64,000 bases of DNA from Paenibacillus camerounensis (GCF_000723885.1 NZ_CCDG010000052.1:1-64000), one strand, 5' to 3'; positions 1 through 7,900 are shown, counted from the stretch's first letter. Notes: generated by a model not told the origin, from the letters alone. A program made the numbers and translations.

Positions 1-47
1 CACGAAAAAGGTGCCTCTCCAGTTCAAGGAGAGGCACCTTTTTCGTG
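1..47. terminator. perfect hairpin terminator of an upstream gene
   Basis: Two 20-base arms (1-20 and 28-47) are exact reverse complements around a 7-base loop. The stem has a GC-rich core with an A run on the left and a T run on the right, so it can end transcription from either side. The gene it serves lies outside the window. Confidence 0.85.
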
Positions 48-125
48 CCCGGCGGCGGCAGAATTTGCGAAGGGCTGGTGATCCGGCTTCCGATAGTGTA
101 CCCTTAGTACTAAGGAGTGGTAGTC

Positions 126-332
126 TTGAACATGAATCTAAAAACCCCGGTATTAGTTGCCGGTTCCGCCCTGCTGATTGCGATCAGCAGTCTGCTTCAG
201 CCGGATGGCAGCACTCTGCTGGGTGCGGTACAGACACTGCTGCTGGGTGTGGGAATCCTGGGCTGCCTGATGGCTGTCCTGCGGTTCGTGAAGAGCAGCA
301 AGAACAGCAGCGGCAAAAAGAAAAAGAGATAA
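126..332 (+). CDS. small hypothetical membrane protein (about 68 aa)
   Basis: I do not recognise a family. The protein has two hydrophobic stretches (about residues 6-24 and 32-54) and ends in a very basic tail containing GKKKKR, so it is probably a two-pass inner-membrane protein with a cytoplasmic positive C-terminus. The ribosome binding site AAGGAG at 112-117 lies 8 bases before a TTG at 126, which I take as the start; a GTG at 117 overlaps the Shine-Dalgarno sequence and an ATG at 132 is farther away. It sits between an upstream terminator and the c-di-AMP riboswitch. Function unknown. Confidence 0.6.
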   Translation: MNMNLKTPVLVAGSALLIAISSLLQPDGSTLLGAVQTLLLGVGILGCLMAVLRFVKSSKNSSGKKKKR

Positions 333-342
333 AAGATAACTA

Positions 343-541
343 CATATGAAATCCGCTTAATTTCCGTTACGGAAAGCGGGGGAACCAACAACCGGAGGAC
401 GCGGGTAAGCAGGCGGAGCCGGTTATGGGGTGAATCCTTGAATCTGTGAGAAGTGCTTAAGCTTCGTACAGAGGGCAGGTAGGGCGACTCTCAACGCCCG
501 AATCCGGCAGCTAACCTCGTAAGCGTATTGCAGAGAGGATC
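343..541 (+). promoter_or_regulatory. ydaO/yuaA-type cyclic di-AMP riboswitch aptamer
   Basis: The leader carries the conserved blocks of this family in order: a GGGGGAACCAAC-like block near 382-394, GGGGTGAATCC near 426-436, a GTAGGGCGACTCTCA-like block near 478-493, and CCGAATCCGGCAGCTAACC followed by TCGTAAGCG at about 506-533. It closes with GAGAGGAT, which pairs with ATCC near 350. This class binds cyclic di-AMP and normally switches expression off by favouring a terminator; an intrinsic terminator follows at 564-594. Family members usually precede potassium transport or cell-wall genes. Here the next gene encodes a KtrA-like Rossmann protein. Confidence 0.93.
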
Positions 542-563
542 AGTATATTGTGACCGTTAACCG

Positions 564-594
564 GACCGCAAAGGGCATCCTTTGCGGTTTTTTT
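564..594 (+). terminator. riboswitch expression-platform terminator
   Basis: ACCGCAAAGG and CCTTTGCGGT form a 10-bp stem with a short loop, followed by seven T. It lies about 60 bases upstream of the KtrA-like gene and is the likely OFF structure of the c-di-AMP riboswitch. Confidence 0.88.
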
Positions 595-655
595 GCTGTT
601 TTTTTTAGAGATAAATAAATCCACATATAGAAGTAAGGCGGAAGGGGAGATGAAG

Positions 656-1075
656 ATGGAGACAGCTATGGACACTCAGGAGGATTATATACTCATTTGT
701 GCGCCGACCAAGGCGGGAGAGCATTTTATTAAGCTGCTGGTCATGAAGGGTGCACGGTTCGCGGGGCTTGCCAATAATCCGGCTGAGAAGCAGCGGCTGG
801 CGGAGCTGGGGGTAGAGGTGATTTTTGAGGTGGATACCCGGCATTTGAATACCTGGCTCAGACCGCCGTTTCCGGTAGGCCGGATCTATCTGTTTGAGAG
901 CAGTGTCGCTTTATGCTGCCGGTATGTGCAGATGTGCCGGACATGGACGTCAGGGCCAATTTCGGTGATTACGACCTCGATGAGGCCGAGGCTGGTCTAT
1001 AAGGGGCTTGGAGCCGACAATGTGATCTACAGCCACAGCGGACATGTCAGCCATTTGGCTGCAGAGTGTGAATAA
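656..1075 (+). CDS. KtrA/TrkA-N-like Rossmann-fold protein under a c-di-AMP riboswitch
   Basis: About 139 residues with alternating beta/alpha character. The C-terminal part (GLGADNVIYSHSGHVSHLA) can be aligned by eye with the end of the KtrA RCK-N domain, where KIGADRIIHP is followed by a helix. The N-terminal strand YILICAPTKAG lacks the classic GxGxxG loop, so nucleotide binding may be altered or lost. No RCK-C domain follows. The start at ATG 656 gives good spacing from GGGGAG; ATG 650 directly abuts it. The riboswitch makes a role in potassium or osmotic homeostasis plausible, but no channel subunit is adjacent. Assignment to the RCK-N fold is inference. Confidence 0.7.
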   Translation: METAMDTQEDYILICAPTKAGEHFIKLLVMKGARFAGLANNPAEKQRLAELGVEVIFEVDTRHLNTWLRPPFPVGRIYLFESSVALCCRYVQMCRTWTSGPISVITTSMRPRLVYKGLGADNVIYSHSGHVSHLAAECE

Positions 1076-1132
1076 GGGGCATTGGATGTAGCAGGCCAAC
1101 AGAGTGCAGGCGCTGCTACATGTTTTAACCAT

Positions 1133-1175
1133 AAAAAAAGTATTCCCCGGGCTTCGGACCAGGGAATACTTTTTT
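1133..1175. terminator. bidirectional terminator
   Basis: An AAAAAAAGTATTCCC arm pairs with GGGAATACTTTTTT across a 14-base loop. It separates the convergent KtrA-like gene (+) and glutaredoxin gene (-), with T runs in both directions. Confidence 0.9.
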
Positions 1176-1203
1176 GGCTAATTATACTGAGTATAGAATG
1201 CTG

Positions 1204-1443
1204 CTATCTTGCAGCGGCAATCAGTTCCTCAAGCTCCGGCAGGTTGAAGCCCTTGACGGCCCGGTCACCGGATACCGTTACAGGGATACCCATGAAACCA
1301 AGCTTTTCAACTTCCTCCTGATAGACGGCGCTTGCCATAATATCGCGCACTTCAAAAGGAATGCCCTGATTGGTGAGCAGCTGTTTAACCTGATTGCAGT
1401 CACTGCAGCCTGCGGTGGAGTAGACAATTACAGGCTGGCTCAT
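1204..1443 (-). CDS. glutaredoxin family protein
   Basis: A 79-residue single-domain thiol-disulfide oxidoreductase of the NrdH/glutaredoxin type. The active site is CSDC (residues 13-16) after the first beta strand, and the cis-proline loop is GIPVTV. The fold is complete for a short glutaredoxin. It is translationally coupled to the ytxJ-like gene, whose stop overlaps this ATG by four bases, so the two are one operon. Cytoplasmic; probably reduces protein or low-molecular-weight disulfides in a bacillithiol-using cell. The exact substrate cannot be read from sequence. Confidence 0.9.
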   Translation of the reverse strand: MSQPVIVYSTAGCSDCNQVKQLLTNQGIPFEVRDIMASAVYQEEVEKLGFMGIPVTVSGDRAVKGFNLPELEELIAAAR

Positions 1444-1766
1444 TTATCAACGGCCTCCTTGATGGCAGAACGGGTGATCTTCCAGTGGGAGGTGTTCCAG
1501 CTTACATCGCTGCCGTCCAGCAGAAAGATCTGCGGGGATTCATGCTTGATGCCGAACTCCTCGGCAATCTGGTTGGAGACCGGACGGTCTTCAATGACAT
1601 GGACAATAGCCGCCGGAGTCTCAGAGCTTTGTACATAAGCCTGGAACTCCTCATGCGCTTTAGCGCTGATCGGGCAGGTTGTGCTGTGCTTGAACAGCAG
1701 CTTTTTGCCGGGCTGGCCGACATATTGGTGCAGTTCATCAGAAGTATGCAGCTGTTGAATAGACAT
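1440..1766 (-). CDS. ytxJ: bacillithiol-associated redox protein YtxJ
   Basis: 108 residues, thioredoxin-like fold. It matches the YtxJ family, named as monothiol bacilliredoxin-like proteins: STTCPIS (Cys near residue 31) replaces a CxxC active site, and the cis-proline segment HESPQIFLL is present. The start is supported by GGAGGG seven bases upstream. It is the first gene of a two-gene minus-strand operon with the glutaredoxin. Known family role: de-bacillithiolation or thiol redox maintenance; the pairing with a glutaredoxin fits this. Confidence 0.85.
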   Translation of the reverse strand: MSIQQLHTSDELHQYVGQPGKKLLFKHSTTCPISAKAHEEFQAYVQSSETPAAIVHVIEDRPVSNQIAEEFGIKHESPQIFLLDGSDVSWNTSHWKITRSAIKEAVDK

Positions 1767-1811
1767 CGTATATCACCCTCCTGTAAATATGAAATAGAAC
1801 CTGTAATGATG

Positions 1812-1839
1812 ATTGTAACATAGTTCAAAATTAAAGCAA
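1812..1839 (-). promoter_or_regulatory. sigma-A-like promoter for ytxJ-glutaredoxin operon
   Basis: On the minus strand TTGCTT (1839-1834), a 16-base spacer and TACAAT (1817-1812) lie about 45 bases upstream of the ytxJ start. The same -35 hexamer and spacing precede the bacilliredoxin gene near 41.2 kb. Confidence 0.5.
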
Positions 1840-1931
1840 AAGCCGTTTGAATTAACCTGGCGGAAGTGCTAAGGTGAAGGAGAAATACCTGGAAATGAAA
1901 CAGCTTAATGGATGGAGAGGTGTCATTATTC

Positions 1932-2573
1932 ATGTCTGAATTGAAAGCCTTTGCAATTGGCAGCTATACAGCGGTAAAATATCACCCGTTTGCCGGTGTG
2001 GACCAGGAGCTTCAGCAGATCCTGTCACCGGAATTTACAGTTGATGCATCTGAGGATTTCGGGCTGCTGAACCCGCAGAGCCTTAAAGAGTATTCCCTGG
2101 TGGTCTCTTACACGGAGTTCTCCGATCATACAATCGCGCCTGCCCACAGCGGGGCACTGCTGGCTTATGTTGCCGGGGGCGGCGGCCTGCTGGTGGTTCA
2201 TAACGGAATATCCATGCAGCGCAATCCGGAGCTCGGTGCAATGCTGGGCGGGCATTTCACCCATCATCCGGACTACACAGCTCTCGGAATTAATATACCG
2301 GCAGCCGTTCGTGAGCATCCGATTGTGCAGGGAATTGACGATTTTGTGATTGAGGACGAGCCTTATTATTTTGATATGCACCCTTATTTTGAGACTACGG
2401 TGCTCGCAGAATATCTGCACGGCGGAGCGATGCGGCAGGCGGCCTGGTGCCATGAGTTCGGACTTGGCCGGGTAGTCTATCTGATGCCGGGACATCATCT
2501 GCCGTCCTTCTCGGTTGAGCCGTTCCGCAAGCTGATTGCAAGAAGCGCGATGTGGGCCGGCAGGCTGATCTGA
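1932..2573 (+). CDS. ThuA-like domain-containing protein
   Basis: 213 residues of the ThuA (trehalose-utilisation-like) family, a class I glutamine-amidotransferase-like fold. Visible features are the YVAGGGGLLVVHNG strand-turn, a HPDYTALGI segment, the EHPIVQGIDDFVIEDEPYYFD motif region and a C-terminal GLGRVVYLMPGHH segment. ATG 1932 is chosen because GGAGAGG lies 11 bases upstream; an in-frame ATG at 1908 has no site. It is transcribed alone and ends at a strong hairpin. Family members occur in sugar utilisation loci, but no sugar genes are near here, so the substrate is unknown. Confidence 0.85.
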   Translation: MSELKAFAIGSYTAVKYHPFAGVDQELQQILSPEFTVDASEDFGLLNPQSLKEYSLVVSYTEFSDHTIAPAHSGALLAYVAGGGGLLVVHNGISMQRNPELGAMLGGHFTHHPDYTALGINIPAAVREHPIVQGIDDFVIEDEPYYFDMHPYFETTVLAEYLHGGAMRQAAWCHEFGLGRVVYLMPGHHLPSFSVEPFRKLIARSAMWAGRLI

Positions 2574-2626
2574 CCGCAAGACCGGAGAAGGCTTTGCTGA
2601 AGCTGAACGCTTATCAGGGGCAGAAC

Positions 2627-2670
2627 AAAAGGCGGGAAGCGGCCTGACTGGCATGCGCTTCCCGCCTTTT
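2627..2670. terminator. terminator between ThuA-like and CHAD genes
   Basis: AAAAGGCGGGAAGC pairs with GCTTCCCGCCTTTT around a 16-base loop. Serves the convergent genes on both sides. Confidence 0.9.
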
Positions 2671-2684
2671 GTATATTGTATGGA

Positions 2685-3602
2685 TCAGGACTGCTGTTCA
2701 GCGGGTAGAGCGCGGGGCTTCCCGGCTACCGGTACAACCTCGTTATGATACAGCGCTTCCAGAACCTCATTCTTAAGGCTGTCTGTGAAGGCGCTCCAGG
2801 TCTTTTTGCCGACACCGAGCTCGTCACGCCCTATGGACTGCAGCGTGTCCAGCCAGACCCGCTTATCGTTGATGATGCCGAGCTGCTCCTGAATGTTCTT
2901 ATAGTATTCCTCATGGGTATGAAACTTCTGATTGAGTGCAAAAGAAGCGGCATTCGCTGTATAGCGCAGCTCCTTGGCGGCAATTCTCAGGTCGTGCAGC
3001 GCTTCAAAAGCCTCCTCAGATTCCGACTCGGGTCCCTTAAACAGCGCTTTGCAGGTTTTTTTCTGCTGATCAAAGGCAACTTCCAGCTCGCGCATGACCA
3101 CATTTGCATCCTTTTTTTGGGTCAAAGACTCAAGCGGTCCGCTAATAAAAGCCTCCCAAAGCAGGTCCAGCTCCTTCCCGGCAAGCTGCGGAAGCTCGGC
3201 TTCCAGCTTTTTGCGGTATTTTTTGCGCTGGTCCTTCTGATGCTTAATGACGGATTTGAGCAGTGCGGCTGTTTTGTCATCGCCGTCTTTTTTGGCTATT
3301 GTACGCCGTTCCTTGAAGGATTCAATCAGCACATCGGCATCTCTGACCTTTCCGAGACGCTTTTGGGCTTTTTTGAACCGGGTGTACAGCTCTCCGGCGG
3401 CAGAATGATCCGGGTCCAGTATGGACAGCAGTGTAAGCAGCTTACGGCTGTTCACCCTTGACTGATGAATATCCTCCCCGCCGAACCCCTTCAGTGCATC
3501 CTTGCTGTAATCACGGAAATTGACATAGAGCTTGATCATAGCCTGTTCCCATTGCCTTGTTTTGCTAATCTGCCTGTCCTTTGTCAGCTGTTCAGTGGTC
3601 AT
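2685..3602 (-). CDS. CHAD domain-containing protein
   Basis: 305 residues, highly charged and helical. It contains the two conserved-histidine helices of CHAD domains: DIHQSRVNSRKLLTLL (about residues 45-60) and ALHDLRIAAKELRYTA (about 200-215). CHAD domains bind inorganic polyphosphate through these basic helices. No CYTH phosphatase domain is fused or adjacent. AGGAG lies nine bases before the ATG. A lysine-rich linker (residues about 85-140) separates the two helical halves. Cytoplasmic; probably a polyphosphate-associated protein, role unproven. Confidence 0.9.
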   Translation of the reverse strand: MTTEQLTKDRQISKTRQWEQAMIKLYVNFRDYSKDALKGFGGEDIHQSRVNSRKLLTLLSILDPDHSAAGELYTRFKKAQKRLGKVRDADVLIESFKERRTIAKKDGDDKTAALLKSVIKHQKDQRKKYRKKLEAELPQLAGKELDLLWEAFISGPLESLTQKKDANVVMRELEVAFDQQKKTCKALFKGPESESEEAFEALHDLRIAAKELRYTANAASFALNQKFHTHEEYYKNIQEQLGIINDKRVWLDTLQSIGRDELGVGKKTWSAFTDSLKNEVLEALYHNEVVPVAGKPRALPAEQQS

Positions 3603-3832
3603 GCGGCATCACTCCTATACGTTGTGTACTGCTGTTGCATGAACGATCTTCCTTGATATAAGGATAACGGTTGCCGGAGCTGATTTCAAATGACGCCGCC
3701 TGTCTTTTTTAGGCAAGGGGGAGGGGATGGGGTACAATAGAACAATATCTGTTATAACGGTAAAAAAGGACAGCGGACTGCTGCCGTGCATGCGGTGTAA
3801 TCCATATTATCCGGGGAAGAAGGGGAGCATCA

Positions 3833-4750
3833 GTGGTGGCTTATGAAGATTCAGGGTTGCTGGACAACCTGTTTGAGGGGCAGGAGCGTAGAACCGTAAG
3901 TGAGATTCCTGCAAAAATGGTGCTGTTCGAGCATCTGGCTGAACATCTGACAGCTGCAGAGGTGCAGGATATGCTGCTTCCGTTCGCGTTCGAAGAAGCG
4001 CTGTGCCGTGACATCGGCGCCGGGCTGCTCCCGCCGTGCCTCCACATCTGGAGCCATCCCGGCGGGGTTGCGCTGGGACTGCGGGACAGCAGGCTGCCGC
4101 ATGCCGCCGAGGGGATGGCCGGGCTTGAGCGGGCCGGCTACCGCGCAGCTGTCCGCCATTCCGGCGGGGCGGCTGTGCCGCTCGACACAGGTGTAGTCAA
4201 TGTGTCGCTGATTCTTCCGAAAGCCCCGGGCAAGCTGGACTTTCACGATGATTTCCGGCTGCTGGCTTCGCTCATTGCCGAAGCCGCAGCCGTGAGCCAT
4301 CCGCAGGCGGCTGCACGGATCAGGGCAGGCGAAATCACCGGCTCGTACTGCCCCGGTGATTTCGACCTGGCGATCGGCGGCCGCAAGTTCTGCGGCATCG
4401 CCCAGCGCAGGCAGAGCGGCGCGTACTTCGTGCACGCGTTCGTGGTGGTCTCCGGCTCCGGGCGGGAGCGCGGAGAGCTGATCCGCGGATTCTACAGGAC
4501 TGCGTCCGGAGGGGACGAGTCACTGGACTATCCGCGGGTCCGCCCGGAGACGATCGCCGCGCTCGGCGAGCTGGGCGGCCCGGATGCGGCGGCGGTGTAC
4601 GCCGCTGGCATCCGGCAGGCTGCAGCCCGCCGGGGCGTGCAGCTGACTCCTGCCGGCAGGCTGCGGCAGGAGTCGGGCTATGATCTCCAGTACAGCGATC
4701 CGCGCGTACTGGAGACAGCGGCGATGCTGCGGCAGCGCTATGCCCGCTGA
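3833..4750 (+). CDS. lipL: octanoyl-[GcvH]:protein N-octanoyltransferase
   Basis: Belongs to the LplA/LipB superfamily and matches LipL, which transfers octanoate from GcvH to the E2 subunits of lipoate enzymes. Visible motifs are RHSGGAAV (about 109-116), the catalytic cysteine in GSYCPGDFDLAI (C173 counting from GTG 3833), the conserved lysine in GGRKFCGIAQRR (K185), and a long helical C-terminus. Length of about 305 residues fits. Start is GTG 3833 or 3836 after AGGGGAG. The 3' half is markedly GC-rich. Single gene, followed directly by a repeat-rich intergenic region. Confidence 0.92.
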   Translation: MVAYEDSGLLDNLFEGQERRTVSEIPAKMVLFEHLAEHLTAAEVQDMLLPFAFEEALCRDIGAGLLPPCLHIWSHPGGVALGLRDSRLPHAAEGMAGLERAGYRAAVRHSGGAAVPLDTGVVNVSLILPKAPGKLDFHDDFRLLASLIAEAAAVSHPQAAARIRAGEITGSYCPGDFDLAIGGRKFCGIAQRRQSGAYFVHAFVVVSGSGRERGELIRGFYRTASGGDESLDYPRVRPETIAALGELGGPDAAAVYAAGIRQAAARRGVQLTPAGRLRQESGYDLQYSDPRVLETAAMLRQRYAR

Positions 4751-4795
4751 GCAAGCGGGCGGCCGGGTCCGGCTGCACTCAGCTTGGGCTGCCAC

Positions 4796-5130
4796 CCAGC
4801 TTCTCAGGCTGCTGCCGGGTCTTTCTGTTGCCTTGTCTGTACGCGGCCGTGTCTGTATGCCCCAGCTCAGCATGTGGCTAAGACAATCGGCTCCCAGCTT
4901 GGGCTACTACCAGCGCAGGCTGCTAGGTCTTCATGTTGCCGTGTCTGTATGCGGCTCGGTCCGTGTGCCGCCAGCTCAGCATGTGGCTAAGACAATCGGC
5001 TCCCAGCTTGGGCTACTACCAGCGCAGGCTGCTAGGTCTTCATGTTGCCGGCTCTGTATGCCGCTCGGTCCGTGTGCCGCCAGCTCAGCATGGGGCCTGA
5101 GCTGCGACCAGCTCGTGCTACTACCAGCTC
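4796..5130. repeat. 109-bp direct tandem repeat, two full copies plus degenerate flanking copies
   Basis: The sequence starting AGCTCAGCATGTGGCTAAGA at 4864 recurs at 4973 almost unchanged, giving a period of 109. A third, degenerate copy begins at 5082 (AGCTCAGCATG, then CTACTACCAG with a 4-base offset), and a shortened degenerate copy precedes 4864. Because 109 is not a multiple of three, each copy shifts the reading frame, and open frames across it have no ribosome binding site. I therefore treat it as non-coding. Confidence 0.85.
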
Positions 5131-5201
5131 AGCATGCCGCCGCTTGCAGTCCAGACCGCCATGCGGCCAGCACAAGCGATCCGCAGATTCTAACTCAGAC
5201 A

Positions 5202-5394
5202 TTAGGTGGAAATTCGCAGCTTAATTTTCCAATGAACCCTGCTGTAGGCGAATTAATTGGAAAAAGGAAACCTAATTTTACCAAAACGGCCTCCAGAGCG
5301 ATGAATGGACCGAAATAGGTGGCGTTTTTACAACTAATTGTCATATTCACCGAGAAATACGTCATTTAGTTGGCGAAAATCCATCTAAATGACG
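5202..5394. repeat. nested inverted repeats in AT-rich segment
   Basis: TTAGGT (5202-5207) and ACCTAA (5270-5275) bracket an inner inverted pair TTTTCCAAT (5225-5233) / ATTGGAAAA (5256-5264). A second perfect 10-bp inverted repeat, CGTCATTTAG (5360-5369) / CTAAATGACG (5385-5394), follows. None has the T run of a terminator. The segment is AT-rich against GC-rich surroundings and resembles a small palindromic intergenic element. Confidence 0.6.
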
Positions 5395-5456
5395 GACCGG
5401 GCCAAGGAATTTAATATTCCCGGCACCATGCATGCAGCATCCCCTGATAACACGCG

Positions 5457-6236
5457 CTACGTATACAGCTCCGGCCGGCGGTCGGTAAATATCGGAATCT
5501 GCTGCCGGACCTCACGGACCTTGCCGAGGTCGATTTCGCCGGTTAGGATCTCTTCCTCCTCTGCAGCCTCACATAATACGTCTCCCCAAGGGTCAATAAT
5601 CATTGAATGTCCGGCAAAGCGGTTCGCCGGATCAGCTCCGGCACGGTTACAGGCAATGACATAACACTGGTTCTCGATGGCCCGGCTGATCAGCAGGGCA
5701 CGCCAGTGGGCAAGCCGCGGCTTGGGCCATTCGGCGCTTACGAACAGGATTTCAGCTCCGCTGGCCGTATGGGCGCGGACCCATTCCGGGAAGCGGATAT
5801 CGTAGCAGATCAGCCCGGCGCACAGGGCATTGTCCAGGGTGAACAGCCCCTTTGCTTCCCCCGGCTGCAGATAGAGATGCTCATCCATCAGCCGGAACAG
5901 ATGGAGCTTGCTGTATTCTCCGGCTTGTGCACCGCTGCGGTCAAAAACGTACATGCTGTTGGTGACCTCGGCAGTCTGCCTGCTGGCTACAGAGCCGGCA
6001 ACAATATGGATGCCGAGCTCCCGTGCCAGGCCGGACATCAGTGCTTTGGTCTCCTGCCCGCCGGGATCGGCGATGCTGCCCAGCCGGGTCAGATCATAGC
6101 CGGTAGTCCAGAGCTCCGGCAGGATCACGCAGTCTGTTCCGGCGGACGCTGCTTCACGGATGCGCTGCTCTGCCGCCGCATAATTTACGGCAGGATTGCC
6201 GAATGCTATATCAAGCTGAATAAGGGATATTCTCAT
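5457..6236 (-). CDS. carbon-nitrogen hydrolase (nitrilase superfamily, omega-amidase/MtnU-like)
   Basis: 259 residues with the complete nitrilase triad: E41 in PELWTTG, K110 in YSKLHLF and C144 in ICYDIRFPE. The short length and the LIQLDIAFGNP N-terminus resemble omega-amidases such as B. subtilis MtnU/YkrU, which hydrolyse 2-oxoacid amides such as alpha-ketoglutaramate. GGAGG lies seven bases before the ATG. An MtnE-like aminotransferase is encoded 1.8 kb away on the other strand; that reaction would produce an omega-amidase substrate, but the genes are not in one operon. The substrate is inferred. Confidence 0.88.
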   Translation of the reverse strand: MRISLIQLDIAFGNPAVNYAAAEQRIREAASAGTDCVILPELWTTGYDLTRLGSIADPGGQETKALMSGLARELGIHIVAGSVASRQTAEVTNSMYVFDRSGAQAGEYSKLHLFRLMDEHLYLQPGEAKGLFTLDNALCAGLICYDIRFPEWVRAHTASGAEILFVSAEWPKPRLAHWRALLISRAIENQCYVIACNRAGADPANRFAGHSMIIDPWGDVLCEAAEEEEILTGEIDLGKVREVRQQIPIFTDRRPELYT

Positions 6237-6353
6237 GCGTTAGCCTCCTGTATAGAACGTGAACGTAATAGTTAGAGATTAAGGCGCATCTATCCATAAA
6301 TCAACCTCTGCGGTGGAGTTATGCGGAGTTTATAGGAAAATACGCCACAATGG

Positions 6354-6382
6354 TTGACGGGTCAATTAAATAGGTGTAGACT
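6354..6382 (+). promoter_or_regulatory. sigma-A-like promoter for the MarR operon
   Basis: TTGACG (6354-6359), exactly 17 bases, TAGACT (6377-6382). Lies about 50 bases upstream of the MarR gene. Confidence 0.55.
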
Positions 6383-6432
6383 GATTTCTATCAAGAAGGT
6401 TTTGCACAATCTATTTTTAGGGGAGGCTGCCA

Positions 6433-6861
6433 TTGACAGAACATCAGTCAGCGGAAGATCAGATTCTTGAACTGCTGCAGGCACTGAACAAAGGGGTCAG
6501 CCCGAAGTTTGAACGGTGCGCAGGCATCAGCCCCACGAGGCTCCGCCTGCTTCATGAGCTGTATCAGGTAGAGGAGATCAGCCAGATTTCGCTGCAGCGT
6601 GAAATCGATATTGATGCCGCCGCCGTTACCCGCCATCTGAAGGGTCTTGAGGAGAGCGGAACCATTACAAGGCGCAACAATCCTGCCGATAACAGGGTTA
6701 CCCTGGTCTCACTGACCCCTCAGGGCCGGGACCGGATGCATTGCTACAGGGAAGAGAAGAACCGTTTCATCAACGGCCTGCTTGACGGCTTTGACGATGC
6801 GGAGCGGAAGAGGCTTACGGACATGCTTATCCGGCTGCAGCATAACATCAATGTGATGTAG
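6433..6861 (+). CDS. MarR family transcriptional regulator
   Basis: 142 residues with a MarR winged helix: recognition region QREIDIDAAAVTRHLKGLEESG and wing RRNNPADNRVTLVSLTPQG. Starts at TTG 6433, six bases after GGGAGG; no ATG is better placed. The one cysteine near residue 29 (ERCAGIS) lies in the dimerisation helix region and could be a redox or electrophile sensor; this is inference. It heads a probable three-gene operon with a nitroreductase and an ABM-type monooxygenase, an arrangement typical of quinone or electrophile response loci. Confidence 0.92.
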   Translation: MTEHQSAEDQILELLQALNKGVSPKFERCAGISPTRLRLLHELYQVEEISQISLQREIDIDAAAVTRHLKGLEESGTITRRNNPADNRVTLVSLTPQGRDRMHCYREEKNRFINGLLDGFDDAERKRLTDMLIRLQHNINVM

Positions 6862-6904
6862 CCTTGTTTTATATACCAACATATACAAAGGAGATTTTTT
6901 CAAA

Positions 6905-7540
6905 ATGAACACTACAAAAACCAATGATTTTAATTCTATTATTACCGGCCGCCGCTCGGTGCGCCAGTATGACACCAGCGTCAAGATCAGCAAAGAGGAA
7001 ATGACAGAAATTCTTACAGAAGCTACACTGGCACCTTCTTCCGTTAACATGCAGCCTTGGCGTTTCCTCGTGATCGAGAGCCCGGAGGCCAAGTCCAAGC
7101 TGGCTACCATCGCCAAGTTCAATCAGCTTCAGGTAGAAACTTCTGCGGCGATGATCGCTGTATTCGGAGACCTGAACAACTTTGATTATGCCGAAGATAT
7201 CTACGGCGCTGCTGTTGAGCGCGGTCTTATGCCGCAGGAAGTTAAGGAAGGCCAATTATCCCGCCTGGCAGTACACTTCGCCAATCTTCCAGCAGACATC
7301 AACCGTGAGACGGTAATGATTGACGGCGGTCTGGTTTCAATGCAGCTGATGCTGGCGGCCCGTGCCCACGGCTATGACACCAATGCTATCGGCGGCTTCG
7401 AAAAGGACCAGATCGCCGAATTGTTCGGAATGGACAAAGAGCGTTATATTCCGGTTATGCTGATTTCCATCGGTAAAGCCGCAGCTGAAGGCTACCAGTC
7501 TGTACGTCTGCCGGTCGGCAAAATTGCTGAGTGGAAATAA
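6905..7540 (+). CDS. nitroreductase family protein (FMN oxidoreductase)
   Basis: 211 residues. The N-terminal ITGRRSVRQYD segment is the FMN-phosphate binding motif; ATLAPSSVNMQPWRF and the C-terminal AIGGFEKDQIAELFGM segment are family hallmarks, resembling the YdgI type. GGAG precedes the ATG at good spacing. Probably a cytoplasmic NAD(P)H-dependent FMN reductase of quinones or nitro compounds. It lies 43 bases after the MarR gene and 30 before the monooxygenase gene, so is likely co-regulated with them. Confidence 0.92.
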   Translation: MNTTKTNDFNSIITGRRSVRQYDTSVKISKEEMTEILTEATLAPSSVNMQPWRFLVIESPEAKSKLATIAKFNQLQVETSAAMIAVFGDLNNFDYAEDIYGAAVERGLMPQEVKEGQLSRLAVHFANLPADINRETVMIDGGLVSMQLMLAARAHGYDTNAIGGFEKDQIAELFGMDKERYIPVMLISIGKAAAEGYQSVRLPVGKIAEWK

Positions 7541-7570
7541 TAAATTTTTCATAATACAGGAGGATGAGCA

Positions 7571-7867
7571 ATGATTATTATTCATGCTACACTGCAAGTG
7601 AACCCCGAACGCGAAGCACAGTTTCTGGCTGAGGCGGAGACACTGATCGCCGCCACGCATCAGGAAGAGGGTAATGTCTCTTACGAGCTGTACAGACATG
7701 CCTCCCGCAGTAATGTATTCATTATGGTCGAGGAATGGCGTGATGCCGAGGCTGTAGCCGGCCATAATACAAGCCCGCACTTCACCGGCTTTGCCGGCAA
7801 GGCAGGCGAATTCCTGACCGCACCGCTTGAGGTTAAGGTATATCAGGGCGAGCCGCTGGGCAAGTAA
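7571..7867 (+). CDS. antibiotic biosynthesis monooxygenase (ABM) domain protein, putative quinol monooxygenase
   Basis: 98 residues, a single ferredoxin-like ABM domain: IIIHATLQVNPEREAQFLA, then EEGNVSYELYRHAS, FIMVEEWRDAEAVAGH and a C-terminal LEVKVYQGEPL strand. Such cofactor-free proteins oxidise quinols or act on reactive aromatics. AGGAGG precedes the ATG. Last gene of the MarR operon, with a terminator just after. Together with the nitroreductase it suggests a quinone detoxification module. Confidence 0.88.
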   Translation: MIIIHATLQVNPEREAQFLAEAETLIAATHQEEGNVSYELYRHASRSNVFIMVEEWRDAEAVAGHNTSPHFTGFAGKAGEFLTAPLEVKVYQGEPLGK

Positions 7868-7900
7868 TACGGTCCGCATGATTACAATGGTATGAAGATT

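Noticed and set aside
4680-5318. Long open frame across the 109-bp repeat
   Set aside because: It overlaps the end of lipL, has no ribosome binding site, and the repeat period shifts frame each copy.
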